Origin: Nonomuraea antri
GTDB taxonomy: Bacteria; Actinomycetota; Actinomycetes; Streptosporangiales; Streptosporangiaceae
NCBI RefSeq assembly: GCF_013283785.1
Contig: NZ_JABCPZ010000084.1
Coordinates: forward strand, 1 to 41,019
Length of the DNA stretch: 41,019 nucleotides
Direction of reading: 5' to 3'
The number at the start of each line of letters is the position of its first letter. Position 1 is the stretch's first letter. A program made the translations under genes and the position numbers. Below the pieces are notes generated by a model. That model worked only from the letters and a program-made list of their open reading frames with translations. It was not told the origin of the DNA and did no database searches. This document shows positions 16,114-24,024 of the stretch, one piece after another.

Positions 16114-17367
16114 TTACGATGGCGTGTCGCGTACCGCGCCGATCGCCCGGGTGCCGGCGACGAGCGCGGTGATCAGCACGGTCACGACGGCCCCGCCGAC
16201 GAGCGCGGCGCGGAAGCCGACCGCGTCCGCCACGGCCACCGCGGCGACGGAGGCCAGCGGGAGCAGCGTCAGCGAGACCGCCTGGTCGGTGGCCACCACC
16301 CGGGACAGCCGGTCCTGCGGGATCCGGGTGGTCACCAGCGTGGTCCAGAGCGTGGCGTACATGGCCAGGGCGCAGCCGGTGAGCGCCTGGCCGAGGAGCA
16401 CGGGCACCGGTGAGCCCGCGAAGGCCAGCGCCACGTTGGCCGGGACCGTCGCCGCCACCAGCAGGCAGGCCGCCCGCGCCGGGCGCGCGGGCCGGAACCG
16501 GAACGACGCCAGCCGCCCGGTCAGGTACCCGACGCCCAGCCCGGCCTGGATCAACCCCCAGGCGGCCGCGCCGCCGAGCCGGTCCCGCGCGACCACCGGG
16601 CCCAGCACGGTGAACAGGGCGAGCCCGCAGAACACGAACGCCGCGAACTGCGTGCTCAGCAGCCACAACCATCGTTGCCTGGCGAACTCGCGCCACCCCT
16701 CGCGCAGGTCGTCCAGCATTGACGGCCGGCTGGGCGGAGACGGCCGCCGTCCGCCGGAGCGTATTCTCCGCAGCAGGGCGGCGCTGAGCGCGAAGCTGAT
16801 CGCGTCGATCGCGATGACCGGAGCCGGTCCGATGAGCGCCACCAGCCCGCCCGCGACGGCGGGCGCCACCAACATCGCGGCGCTCGAGGCCAGCCCCAGC
16901 GCGGCGCTGGCCTCCCGGCGCCGAGGTTCGGGCACGATCTCGGCGATCAGGCCCACGGCGGCCGGGTCGAAGAACGACGTCGCCGCGCCCAGGAGCGCGG
17001 CCAGCAGCACCAGGACCGGCACGGTGGCGGCCCCCAGCAAGAGAACAGCGACCAAGGCCGCGGTGATCGCCGCCGCCACGAGATCGCCGATCACGAGGAC
17101 GAGTTTGCGGTCGAGCCGGTCGCACCACGTTCCCGCCAACGGCGTGAGGACGATCTTCGGCACCAGCTCGGCCGCCACGACCACGCCCAGCACCGCGGGC
17201 GGATGCCCCGCCTCCAGCACCGCGAAGGCGAGGGCGATCCTGAACATGTGGTCGCCCAGCAGCGAGAGCAGCCGCGCCCCCATGAAGAACCGGTACGGCC
17301 GCCCCGCCCCCCGCACCCCGCGCACCAGCCCGCTCGCGGCGCCTTCCGTGCCTCTGCCCGCGCTCAC
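16114..17367 (-). CDS. MFS transporter, probable product exporter
   Basis: About 417 residues from GTG 17367, which overlaps the radical SAM stop (GTGA); a longer frame to 17427 would sit inside that gene. It has multiple membrane segments and the MFS loop GTWCDRLDRKLVLVIGDL (motif A-like, between helices 2 and 3). The pattern resembles the MFS_3 (Erwinia AvrII/enterobactin exporter-like) group often found with antibiotic clusters. It is probably an exporter and self-resistance function for the peptide product. The gene lies between the radical SAM enzyme and the P450, with coupled translation on both sides. Confidence 0.88.
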   Translation of the reverse strand: MSAGRGTEGAASGLVRGVRGAGRPYRFFMGARLLSLLGDHMFRIALAFAVLEAGHPPAVLGVVVAAELVPKIVLTPLAGTWCDRLDRKLVLVIGDLVAAAITAALVAVLLLGAATVPVLVLLAALLGAATSFFDPAAVGLIAEIVPEPRRREASAALGLASSAAMLVAPAVAGGLVALIGPAPVIAIDAISFALSAALLRRIRSGGRRPSPPSRPSMLDDLREGWREFARQRWLWLLSTQFAAFVFCGLALFTVLGPVVARDRLGGAAAWGLIQAGLGVGYLTGRLASFRFRPARPARAACLLVAATVPANVALAFAGSPVPVLLGQALTGCALAMYATLWTTLVTTRIPQDRLSRVVATDQAVSLTLLPLASVAAVAVADAVGFRAALVGGAVVTVLITALVAGTRAIGAVRDTPS

Positions 17368-18989
17368 TCGCACGCGCTGAGCAACTGGTCGGCGGCACCC
17401 GAGACCGCGCCGGACAGCGGCCCGCAAGCCCCGTCACGAGCGGCCAGGTCGTCCCGCTCGGCGCGGGAGGCGTCCAGGACGGCCATCGACCGGCCGGCCA
17501 CCGCCGCCGACCCGGCCTCGTCGAGCCCGTCCTTCAGCGTCATGGACACCAGCTCGCGCAGCGCCTGGTGCGGCAGGCGGCGCAGGCGGTACATCTGCTG
17601 AATGGCGGCCCGCCGCGCGTCCTCGGCCTGGCCCTGCACGGCCTCGCGGTGAATGAGGCGCCAGGCCTCGATCTCCTCGTTGATGCGATGCTGCGCCCGG
17701 TCGCGGAAGCCGCCCAGCGCCGCCCAGATCCGGTGGACCTCCGGGTTCTCGAACCACTTCGGGTCGTCCTGCTCCGGCATCGGCCCGGCCGCCCACCGGT
17801 CGTAGAGCGGCGTGCCCGGGTAGAAGGTCAGCCTGCTGTAAGCCGTGGTGGGATAGCCCGCGTCGGCTCCCGCCGCCTCCAGGAAGTCGAGGCTTTCCGC
17901 CAGTTCCGTGGGCGTCGACCACGGGTCGAACATGATGTAGTCGATGATCGTGCGGATGCCGGAGGCCTGGATGAGGCGGATCGCCTCCAGGTTGACCTCG
18001 ACGGTCAGGTCCTTCTGGTACCGGTCGAGCACGCTCTGGCTGCCGCTCTCGATCCCCATCTCGATCGACGAGCAGCCGCCCACGGCGAGCGCGTCGAGCA
18101 GGGCCGGATGCTTGACGACGTGGTCGGCGCGGGCGGCGAACGAGAACGTGCCCGGTTTGTCGGCCTCGACCAGGGCGTCGGAGAAGCGCCGCACCCAGTT
18201 CGGCGCGTACGGGAACAGGTCGTCGACGAAGGCGAAGTGCTCGGCGCCGTGGTCGCGGCGGACCATCGCCATCTCCTCGGCCACCGACTCCGGCCGCCTG
18301 ACCCGGCGCATCGGCCCGTCCTCGCGACGGTAGAAGGACTGGATGTCACAGAAGGAGCAGCGGTAGGGGCAGCCGCGGCTGGCCGCGATGGTGGCGCAGG
18401 GCACCACGTCGAGCGTGGGCCAGCGGCGCACGCCGGCGTACTCGCTGAGCGGTGGCAGCAGGTGGCGGGCCGGCAGCGGCAACGAGTCCAGCGAGGACAG
18501 GAGCTTGCGCGATCCGTTCCAGACCAGCTCTTCGCCCCTGCGGAAGCTCAGGCCGCGAATTCCGGTGAAGTCCGCGCCGCTCGCGTGCGCCTCGACCAGT
18601 TCGGCCAGGGTCTGCTCGCCCTCGCCGCTCACCACGGCGTCCAGTTCGGGTACCTCGGCCAGCACGGTCGTCGGGAGCACCGCGCTCACATGATGCCCGC
18701 CCGCCACCAGGAGCGCCTGTCCACCGGCCGCGCGGTAGCGGGCGGCAGCCTGTCCCACCATGGGGAACGACGGGGTGGTGGTGGAGAACCCGATCAGCCC
18801 GGCCCGCTCCGACAGACACCGCTCGACCAGGCCGTCGAGCCCCCCGGAGTCGCTGCTGCCCTCATGGATCTCGACATCGTGCCCCCGTTCGAGCAGGTAG
18901 GCGGCGAGGTAGGCGACTCCGAGCGGCTGGCTGCGCCGCCCGAAGGACACCTTCGGTGGCGTCGGCATGTTCACCAGGAGTATGCGCAT
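17364..18989 (-). CDS. B12-binding-type radical SAM enzyme
   Basis: 541 residues. The N-terminal domain (1-135; MRILLVNMPTPP, LGVAYLAAYLLERGHDVEI, VVSGEGEQTLAELV) has the cobalamin-binding fold of the BchE/P-methylase group, without the classical DxHxxG, as is common there. The radical SAM motif is C207-PYR-C211-SF-C214, in SRGCPYRCSFCD. Later motifs (GIESGSQSVLDRYQKD, YIMFDPWST, FYPGTPLYDRW) are typical of this family. These enzymes C-methylate unactivated carbons or do other radical chemistry on peptides. The ATG at 18989 has GGAGGT upstream. It follows the JmjC gene by 23 bp and overlaps the MFS start. The C-terminal 130 residues are a helical extension I do not recognise. Confidence 0.9.
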   Translation of the reverse strand: MRILLVNMPTPPKVSFGRRSQPLGVAYLAAYLLERGHDVEIHEGSSDSGGLDGLVERCLSERAGLIGFSTTTPSFPMVGQAAARYRAAGGQALLVAGGHHVSAVLPTTVLAEVPELDAVVSGEGEQTLAELVEAHASGADFTGIRGLSFRRGEELVWNGSRKLLSSLDSLPLPARHLLPPLSEYAGVRRWPTLDVVPCATIAASRGCPYRCSFCDIQSFYRREDGPMRRVRRPESVAEEMAMVRRDHGAEHFAFVDDLFPYAPNWVRRFSDALVEADKPGTFSFAARADHVVKHPALLDALAVGGCSSIEMGIESGSQSVLDRYQKDLTVEVNLEAIRLIQASGIRTIIDYIMFDPWSTPTELAESLDFLEAAGADAGYPTTAYSRLTFYPGTPLYDRWAAGPMPEQDDPKWFENPEVHRIWAALGGFRDRAQHRINEEIEAWRLIHREAVQGQAEDARRAAIQQMYRLRRLPHQALRELVSMTLKDGLDEAGSAAVAGRSMAVLDASRAERDDLAARDGACGPLSGAVSGAADQLLSACE

Positions 18990-19012
18990 GGCTGGGTGAC
19001 CTCCAGTGATGA

Positions 19013-19750
19013 TCAGTTACGCAGCACGAGTGACGCGGAGACGTCGATGCTGTCGATGTCGTGGAACCAGCCACGCGGGATGTACAGCGCGTCGCCCGGT
19101 GACAGGGTGGCGGCCAGACAGGCCGGTGGGTCGTCGCAGGAGGCCGCGTAGGACTCGTACGTGCCGGGCCAGGATCTGATGGCGGCGATCTGAGCCAGGA
19201 CGCGCTCTTCGGCGTGCGGAGGGAAGAGATAGGCCCGCTTGTGCCCCGCGATCTGGCCCAGCAGCCCGTCTCCTCCATCGCGGTGGATCGGCGTACGGCT
19301 TCCGGGAGAGGCCAGCCAGACGGCCGTCACCTCTGGGTCGGCGGGGGCGGAGAACAGCTCCTCCGGGTACCGCAACTCCGGTTCGAGACGCTCGCGCACC
19401 TCCGGGTCGGACAGCCGGAGCCGCAACTGCGCCCGCCACTCGTCCCCGCTCACCGCCTTCGCCGCCTTCGCCGCGAAGTCCGTGACCGTCATCCCGGTCT
19501 GGGACACCACGTCGTGCAGGTCGGTGTGGGTGGAGATGGCCTGGCCGCGCCGGCTCTCGTAGCAGGGGAAGAGCCGGTCGGGAAACATCGCGACGAGCGC
19601 TTCCCGGGTACACCGGGACAGGGCCGGCAGCCCGCGCGCGGCACCCGTCAGGACGACAGGCCGCTGGTCCAGGTAGTCGTGCCGGAACCGCGCGACGACC
19701 GGCGGGGCGAACGCGATCGACTCGATCTCGGCCGGTGTCCGGGTCCTCAT
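19013..19750 (-). CDS. JmjC/cupin-type Fe(II)/2-oxoglutarate hydroxylase
   Basis: 245 residues from the ATG at 19750, which overlaps the TPR gene stop (ATGA). It is a cupin_8/JmjC-like oxygenase. The facial triad is visible as H156-R-D158 (TPIHRDGGDGLLGQIAGHK) and H230 (SPGDALYIPRGWFHD). K171 fits the 2-oxoglutarate carboxylate ligand position. Family members hydroxylate Asn, Asp, His or other residues of proteins or peptides. In this operon the peptide encoded by the first gene is the obvious substrate. Two of its genes overlap or nearly touch, so expression is coupled to the TPR and radical SAM proteins. Confidence 0.85.
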   Translation of the reverse strand: MRTRTPAEIESIAFAPPVVARFRHDYLDQRPVVLTGAARGLPALSRCTREALVAMFPDRLFPCYESRRGQAISTHTDLHDVVSQTGMTVTDFAAKAAKAVSGDEWRAQLRLRLSDPEVRERLEPELRYPEELFSAPADPEVTAVWLASPGSRTPIHRDGGDGLLGQIAGHKRAYLFPPHAEERVLAQIAAIRSWPGTYESYAASCDDPPACLAATLSPGDALYIPRGWFHDIDSIDVSASLVLRN

Positions 19751-21216
19751 ACGGCCGCTGCTTCTGATACGGCCGCCGCTTCCCAGACGCGCCGGGACGC
19801 GGCGGCGGGCGCGGGCTCCTGCTCGCCGAGCACCGTACGCAGGTGTTCCAGGCACGGTTCCACCAGCTCCGGCAGGCCCGTGCGGGGCAGCAGGTGGCGC
19901 AGCCGCGACGTGGCGGAGACCGCGCCGGGATCGATGGCCAGGCAGGACAGGTAGCAGGTGACGGCGTGCTCCAGGTCGCCCAGCCGCTCCCGGGCGTACC
20001 CGGCCATGAACCAGGCCAAGGGACTGGTCGAAGGGCCGAGCCAGGCGCTGCGCTCGAAGGCCGCGGCGGCCTCCGGCCACTTGCCACGCTGCTTGAGCAC
20101 CTCGCCGAGCACCATGTGCCGCATGGGGTCCAGCTTGTTGCGTGCGGCGCTCTCCCGGATGCGCTCCTCCGCGAGGTCGAGGTCGCCGAGCCACTGCGCC
20201 TCGCGGCAGCGCGTCTCCAAGATCGTGGCGAGGTTGTCCGCCTTGAGCAGCGCCTGGTCGGGGGTGTCCGCGGGCAGTCCGCGGGCCAGTTCCTCCGCCT
20301 CGCCGAGTTGTCGCGTCACCTCCTCCCGGGCACCGCGCAGCATGGGCTCGAACGCGACCGCGCGCAACATCTTGCTGCGCCCCAGGTCCCGGTGGAACGG
20401 ATCGTCGCCGTGGTCCAGCCCCTCGAAGGCGGCGCGGGCCACCCCGGCGTAGTGGCGCACCGCGTCGGCGTCCTTGACGATCTTGCCGAACAGCACGCAC
20501 AGCAGCATCGCGGCGGACAGGCGTGCCCGGCTGCCGGGCGGAGCGCACGCCGCCAGGCGCTCGAGATCCGACGGCCAGTACTCGACGGACGTGCCCGGCG
20601 GGCCCAGGGCATAACCGGTGAAGAGGGTGGAGCGCGCCGCTGCGAGGACGTACGCCAGATCGGCGTGGGCCTCACCCGCGCCCGCCACGTCCTGCTCGCC
20701 GAACAGATCGAGGGCGAACAGATCGAGGGCGAACCGGTCGAAGCCGAGCTTGACCAGGAGCTTGGCCAGGGCGACGCGCTGCGACGCGGTCAGCTCGGCG
20801 ACGGCGGCGACCCATTCGGCGAGTCGTGCCGCCCGGCCGTCGCCGGCGTCACGCAACGCCTCGACCGGCGAGGTGAGCGCCACCGCCGGGACCCCGAGGT
20901 GCCGGGCCAGCAAGGGGCGGAACGCCGGTGGATGGACCTGCTGATGCCAATGGAACGGCGGCACTCCCCGCTCGACGTTGCGGAAGGCCAGCCCGACGCC
21001 CTGGGCGTGCAGGGCGCCGTACGACGCCTCCCTGAGGTCGAGGTACGGCGCGTACAGCAGGCCGAGCGGCCCGTGCCCGGCGGGTGGCGCGAGAGGGGTG
21101 GCGAGCAGGGGCCGGCCGCTGATCGCAGGGACGCGGTGCTCACGGGCGCCGGCCGCCGGGCGGCGGAAGACGACTCTGACCGTGCTGACCGACTTGAAAC
21201 GGGCGCTGCCCGACAT
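19747..21216 (-). CDS. TPR-repeat protein of the RiPP operon
   Basis: About 489 residues from the ATG at 21216, preceded by GGAGAG; the frame is open to 21306. The N-terminal 150 residues contain FHWHQQVHPP and are not recognised. From about residue 130 on it is helical with TPR-like pairs, clearest in LDLAEERIRESAARNKLDPMRH, LGEVLKQRGKWPEAAAAFERSAWLGP and AGYARERLGDLEHAVTCYLSCLAIDPG. There is no HExxH or other catalytic motif. A role as scaffold or partner for the JmjC enzyme, with which it is translationally coupled, or in leader handling is inferred. A perfect 15-bp tandem duplication at 20703-20732 repeats the residues ALDLF. Confidence 0.7.
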   Translation of the reverse strand: MSGSARFKSVSTVRVVFRRPAAGAREHRVPAISGRPLLATPLAPPAGHGPLGLLYAPYLDLREASYGALHAQGVGLAFRNVERGVPPFHWHQQVHPPAFRPLLARHLGVPAVALTSPVEALRDAGDGRAARLAEWVAAVAELTASQRVALAKLLVKLGFDRFALDLFALDLFGEQDVAGAGEAHADLAYVLAAARSTLFTGYALGPPGTSVEYWPSDLERLAACAPPGSRARLSAAMLLCVLFGKIVKDADAVRHYAGVARAAFEGLDHGDDPFHRDLGRSKMLRAVAFEPMLRGAREEVTRQLGEAEELARGLPADTPDQALLKADNLATILETRCREAQWLGDLDLAEERIRESAARNKLDPMRHMVLGEVLKQRGKWPEAAAAFERSAWLGPSTSPLAWFMAGYARERLGDLEHAVTCYLSCLAIDPGAVSATSRLRHLLPRTGLPELVEPCLEHLRTVLGEQEPAPAAASRRVWEAAAVSEAAAV

Positions 21217-21247
21217 GGCGCTCTCCGGGTTTGTCGTTTCTGGACTG

Positions 21248-22357
21248 TCAATCGCCGCAGACGTCGCAGCCGGGGTCACGGTCCACGGGGATGCGCCGCG
21301 CCTCACCGGAGGGGGCGTTCACCGTGACCATCCCGTTGATCGTCGCGGGCGTCTCGGTGCCGGCCAGGAAGGAGACGGCTTCCCAGGTGGCCAGGCCGCA
21401 CATCAGCATGTTCATCCCGGGCCGCGTGCGCGAGGTGTACGGGTAATGCCGGTCGAGCTGGTCCGCGACTCCGCGGTAGTCCGTGTGGACCTTGGCCGAG
21501 AGCCGTTCGTAGCAGCGGAAGCAGGCGGTCTTGCCGGGGACGCACAAGGGGCCCGCGTAGGAGTTGAAGAACATCAGCACCGGGACCCGCCGCCGCACGC
21601 ACGCGCGCGTCGTCTCCAGGCGCGAGCCCCTGGGCGGGTAGTCGGCCAGGTGGATCACCAGGTCCACGTCGTCGAGCAGGTCCTCCAGTTCGCCGGCCGC
21701 CATCATGTACCTGGGCACGGCCGTGAACTCCAGGTCCGGGGTCCGTGCCTCCAGGCGTGCCTTGAGCGCCACGGCCTTCGGCTTGTCGATGTCGTCGGCG
21801 GTGAAGAACAGCTGACGGTGCAGATTGTCGGCTTCGACGGCGTCACCGTCCATGCCGATCAGGCGCCGCACCCCCGAGGAGACCAGCGAGGCCGCCATCA
21901 GGCTGCCCGCCCCGCCCAGACCCACCAGCATCACCCGCGACCGCTTCACCGCCAGGTGGATGTCGAAGCGGCTGCGCTGCTCGGTCTCGAAGTCCGCGTA
22001 GTAGGCGAGGTGACGGCGGTAGGCGGCCACGTCGTCCAGCGTCAGGCCGGCGGGCACCGGCGCCTGGGCGTCGACCAGGACGCGCCGGTCGCCCAGCATG
22101 CGCACCAGCCGGCGGACGGCCGTGGGTGAGACCTTCGGGTGGCGGTCCTGGATCGCGTCGATCACGCCGTCCACCGAGCGGCTGCCGTCGAGCAGCTCGA
22201 ACAGGTCCCTGATGGCCTGGGCGGGCAGGCCCGCCTCCGGCTGCGTCCGTATGACGACTCTGCGCAGGTCCCTGGCGACGACGAGCGCGCCGTCCTCGAA
22301 TTCAAAAAGGCCCCAGCCGCTCACGCGCTGGGGATGTACATCAGCGGTTTCGTACAC
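21248..22357 (-). CDS. E1/ThiF-like adenylating enzyme fused to an RRE-like domain
   Basis: 369 residues from GTG 22357 with GGGAGGAG upstream. Residues about 20-98 look like a PqqD-type RiPP recognition element (LFELLDGSRSVDGVID...VSPTAVRRLVRMLGDRRVLVD). The E1 domain follows: nucleotide loop GLGGAG at 146-151, D170, N178-LHRQ for Mg-ATP binding, and a zinc site from C279-xx-C282 and C364-xx-C367. Enzymes of this group (MccB, PaaA) adenylate a carboxylate of a peptide. It is the first enzyme gene after the precursor, whose C-terminus is Glu-Glu, so activation of a Glu carboxylate is a reasonable hypothesis. A YcaO partner is absent, which argues against a thiazole/oxazole pathway. Confidence 0.87.
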   Translation of the reverse strand: MYETADVHPQRVSGWGLFEFEDGALVVARDLRRVVIRTQPEAGLPAQAIRDLFELLDGSRSVDGVIDAIQDRHPKVSPTAVRRLVRMLGDRRVLVDAQAPVPAGLTLDDVAAYRRHLAYYADFETEQRSRFDIHLAVKRSRVMLVGLGGAGSLMAASLVSSGVRRLIGMDGDAVEADNLHRQLFFTADDIDKPKAVALKARLEARTPDLEFTAVPRYMMAAGELEDLLDDVDLVIHLADYPPRGSRLETTRACVRRRVPVLMFFNSYAGPLCVPGKTACFRCYERLSAKVHTDYRGVADQLDRHYPYTSRTRPGMNMLMCGLATWEAVSFLAGTETPATINGMVTVNAPSGEARRIPVDRDPGCDVCGD

Positions 22358-22426
22358 GTCGCTCCTCCCGAATCGGACTGCTTTCAGGTGCCACGTTGTT
22401 CGCCGAGTGGCAGGACAATACGCGCC

Positions 22427-22454
22427 GACGGCGCCCGAATCATCGAGCGCCGTC
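22427..22454 (-). promoter_or_regulatory. Hairpin between precursor and E1 gene, possible attenuator
   Basis: GACGGCGC (22427-22434) and GCGCCGTC (22447-22454) form a perfect 8-bp stem with a 12-nt loop in the 147-bp gap after the precursor gene. There is no U-tract, so partial termination or mRNA stabilisation of the peptide message is more likely than full termination. Confidence 0.5.
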
Positions 22455-22504
22455 CTCTGGCTCGTGCACTCGAAGCTTCGGCCTACCGGCTCAGGGCCAT
22501 TGAC

Positions 22505-22660
22505 CTATTCTTCGTACGTCAGAATCGCCGCCGCGTCGGGCAGGCCCTCGATCGTGGAGCTGATCTTCTTCTCCTGCTCCTCGACGCTGATGACCTCCAC
22601 GTCGACATCGGTGGCCGTGAGCGCGCCGGCCGCCGATTCACTCCGCACTTCCGGGTCCAT
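22505..22660 (-). CDS. Putative RiPP precursor peptide
   Basis: 51 residues from the ATG at 22660, chosen because GGGGAGAGG lies directly upstream; an ATG nine codons earlier (22687) is in frame but has no such site. The peptide starts MDPEVRSES. A likely RRE-binding strand DVDVEVISVEEQEKK comes next. It ends STIEGLPDAAAILTYEE. It is strongly acidic and has no Cys, Trp, His or Asn. There is no GG protease site and no ubiquitin-like GG end. It is first in an operon that encodes an RRE-E1 enzyme and three tailoring enzymes, and it sits behind a SARP-type promoter. The leader/core boundary is not visible. It could also be a small accessory protein, but position and size favour a precursor. Confidence 0.72.
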   Translation of the reverse strand: MDPEVRSESAAGALTATDVDVEVISVEEQEKKISSTIEGLPDAAAILTYEE

Positions 22661-22721
22661 GACCTCTCCCCTTCCCTTTCCATTCATGGCGCACGCCTTT
22701 TATGGCGGCGCGGTGATTTTG

Positions 22722-22750
22722 ACCATAAGTAGTCGCGGACGGGGCGTCAA
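22722..22750 (-). promoter_or_regulatory. Sigma70-type promoter of the precursor peptide operon
   Basis: On the minus strand TTGACG (22750-22745), a 17-bp spacer and TATGGT (22727-22722) precede the peptide ATG by about 60 bases. It is a second, constitutive-looking candidate next to the SARP-type promoter. Confidence 0.5.
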
Positions 22751-22768
22751 TAATGTTCGGCAGGCCCG

Positions 22769-22816
22769 AGAATATGGCTCCGGAGTTTTCCTTGAATTTT
22801 TCTTGCTACTTTCTTG
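22769..22816 (-). promoter_or_regulatory. SARP-type promoter: three 11-bp direct repeats plus -10
   Basis: Read on the minus strand, CAAGAAAGTAG (22816-22806), CAAGAAAAATT (22805-22795) and CAAGGAAAACT (22794-22784) are consecutive 11-bp repeats with conserved CAAGRAAA. A TATTCT hexamer (22774-22769) follows nine bases later. SARP activators bind direct repeats with exactly this 11-bp period placed just before the -10. The AT-rich tract stands out from its surroundings. The SARP gene at 13073 is the likely ligand. Confidence 0.7.
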
Positions 22817-22825
22817 AGATGAACG

Positions 22826-22840
22826 GTCCGGACGCCGGAC
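22826..22840. terminator. Weak hairpin after the truncated monooxygenase
   Basis: GTCCGG-ACG-CCGGAC is a 6-bp stem with a 3-nt loop, 50 bp past the monooxygenase stop on the minus strand. No U-tract follows, so termination is uncertain. Confidence 0.35.
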
Positions 22841-22890
22841 AACCATTCCGTGCAAGGCCGGGAATTCGGCATCGTCCGCGGGACGACGAG

Positions 22891-24024
22891 TCAATCGGCG
22901 GTCACGGGGCGTTCGAAGTCGATCCGGTGCTCGTGCAGCCAGGCGAGCACCTCCGGCCGGTTGAACCTGCGCATCATCGCCGGGAACATCGCGTCCCGGA
23001 TCATCCGTCCGAATCCGGTCGCGGATTTACTCCAATTGATCTGCTTCGCCCCCGCGTGTATCCGCCGTAATCGCGGCTCACGCAACCGCTGGTATGCGGC
23101 GAAGGCCTGCTCGACGGGCAGGTCCCGCAGGCACCGGGCGAGCTCGACGGCGTCCTCGATCGCCATCGACGCCCCCTGGCCGGAGCTGGGCGAGGTGACA
23201 TGACAGGCGTCTCCGATCAGCACGGCACGCCCACGGGACCATACGCGCGGCGCCGCCATCTGATGCGAGACGAACCACTGGTAGGCGGGCGGCGTGGCGC
23301 CGATGATGCGGCTCGCCGGTGAAGCGTCGCGAGCGTGGAGCGCCTGCAGGCGAGCGTGCCATTCGCTGTCACTGACGGCGGCCGGCGCGGCCGGGTCGGG
23401 CTCTTTCGACGCCGGGATGTTGACGAACCACCAGACGCAGCCGTCGTCCCGGACGGTGTAGCCGAAGAAGGCCTTCTTGCCGAACACCATGTGGAAATCG
23501 CCCGGCTCGGCGTCCACCTCGATGTCGCGGGCGAATCCGCCGGTGCCGAAGATGCCCGAGTAGCGGGGGCGAGGGGCCTTCGGGTCAATCTCGGCCCTGG
23601 TCACCGAGTGCATGCCATCGGCGCCGATGAGCACGTCCCCGGCTTCTCGGCTGCCGTCGGCGAAGTGGGCCATCACGTGATCGCGGCCGTGCGTGATCCT
23701 GGCGAGGCGTTTGCCGTGCACTGTCCGGATCCCGCGCTCGGCCGCCAGTTCGCGCAGCGTGCCGTACAGATCGGAGCGCAGGAGCTGGATGGCTGTCGTC
23801 CCGTCCGGTAACGGCTCCCGGACATCCTCCCCGAGCCTGCGGCCGTTGCCCAGCCACAGGACTCCGCGCGGAACGGGGAATCCGGCGTGCCGTACCGGCA
23901 GGTGGGCGTCGAGGGCCTGGAGCGCGGCCAGGCCGTTGGTGGACAGGCCCATCGTCGCGCCGACCCCGTGCGCGGTGTCGTGGTGGGCTTCGAACACCGT
24001 CGATCCGAGGCGAGGGTCGGGCAT
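22891..24024 (-). pseudogene. FAD monooxygenase lacking the N-terminal FAD motif
   Basis: 377 residues from the ATG at 24024. The body is a class A flavin monooxygenase: GATMGLSTNGLAALQAL, VLIGADGMHSVTRAEI and the second FAD motif VLIGDACHVTSPSSGQGASMAIEDAVELARCL are all present. The protein begins PDPRLGSTVFEAHHD, so the first strand, the GxGxxG loop and the first helix (roughly 25-30 residues) are missing. Upstream in frame is only the antisense of the MarR gene. FAD binding should be badly impaired, so I call it a 5'-truncated gene. If a different start or N-terminus is used, it could still be a functional oddity. Its stop lies 75 bp before the SARP-type repeats of the peptide operon. Confidence 0.65.

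Noticed and set aside
19747..21216. HExxH peptide-modifying enzyme
   Set aside because: The His-rich FHWHQQVHPP stretch does not give an HExxH motif; the rest is TPR-like.
22505..22660. ThiS/ubiquitin-like sulfur carrier partner for the E1 enzyme
   Set aside because: It lacks the C-terminal Gly-Gly and the beta-grasp length, ending in Glu-Glu instead.
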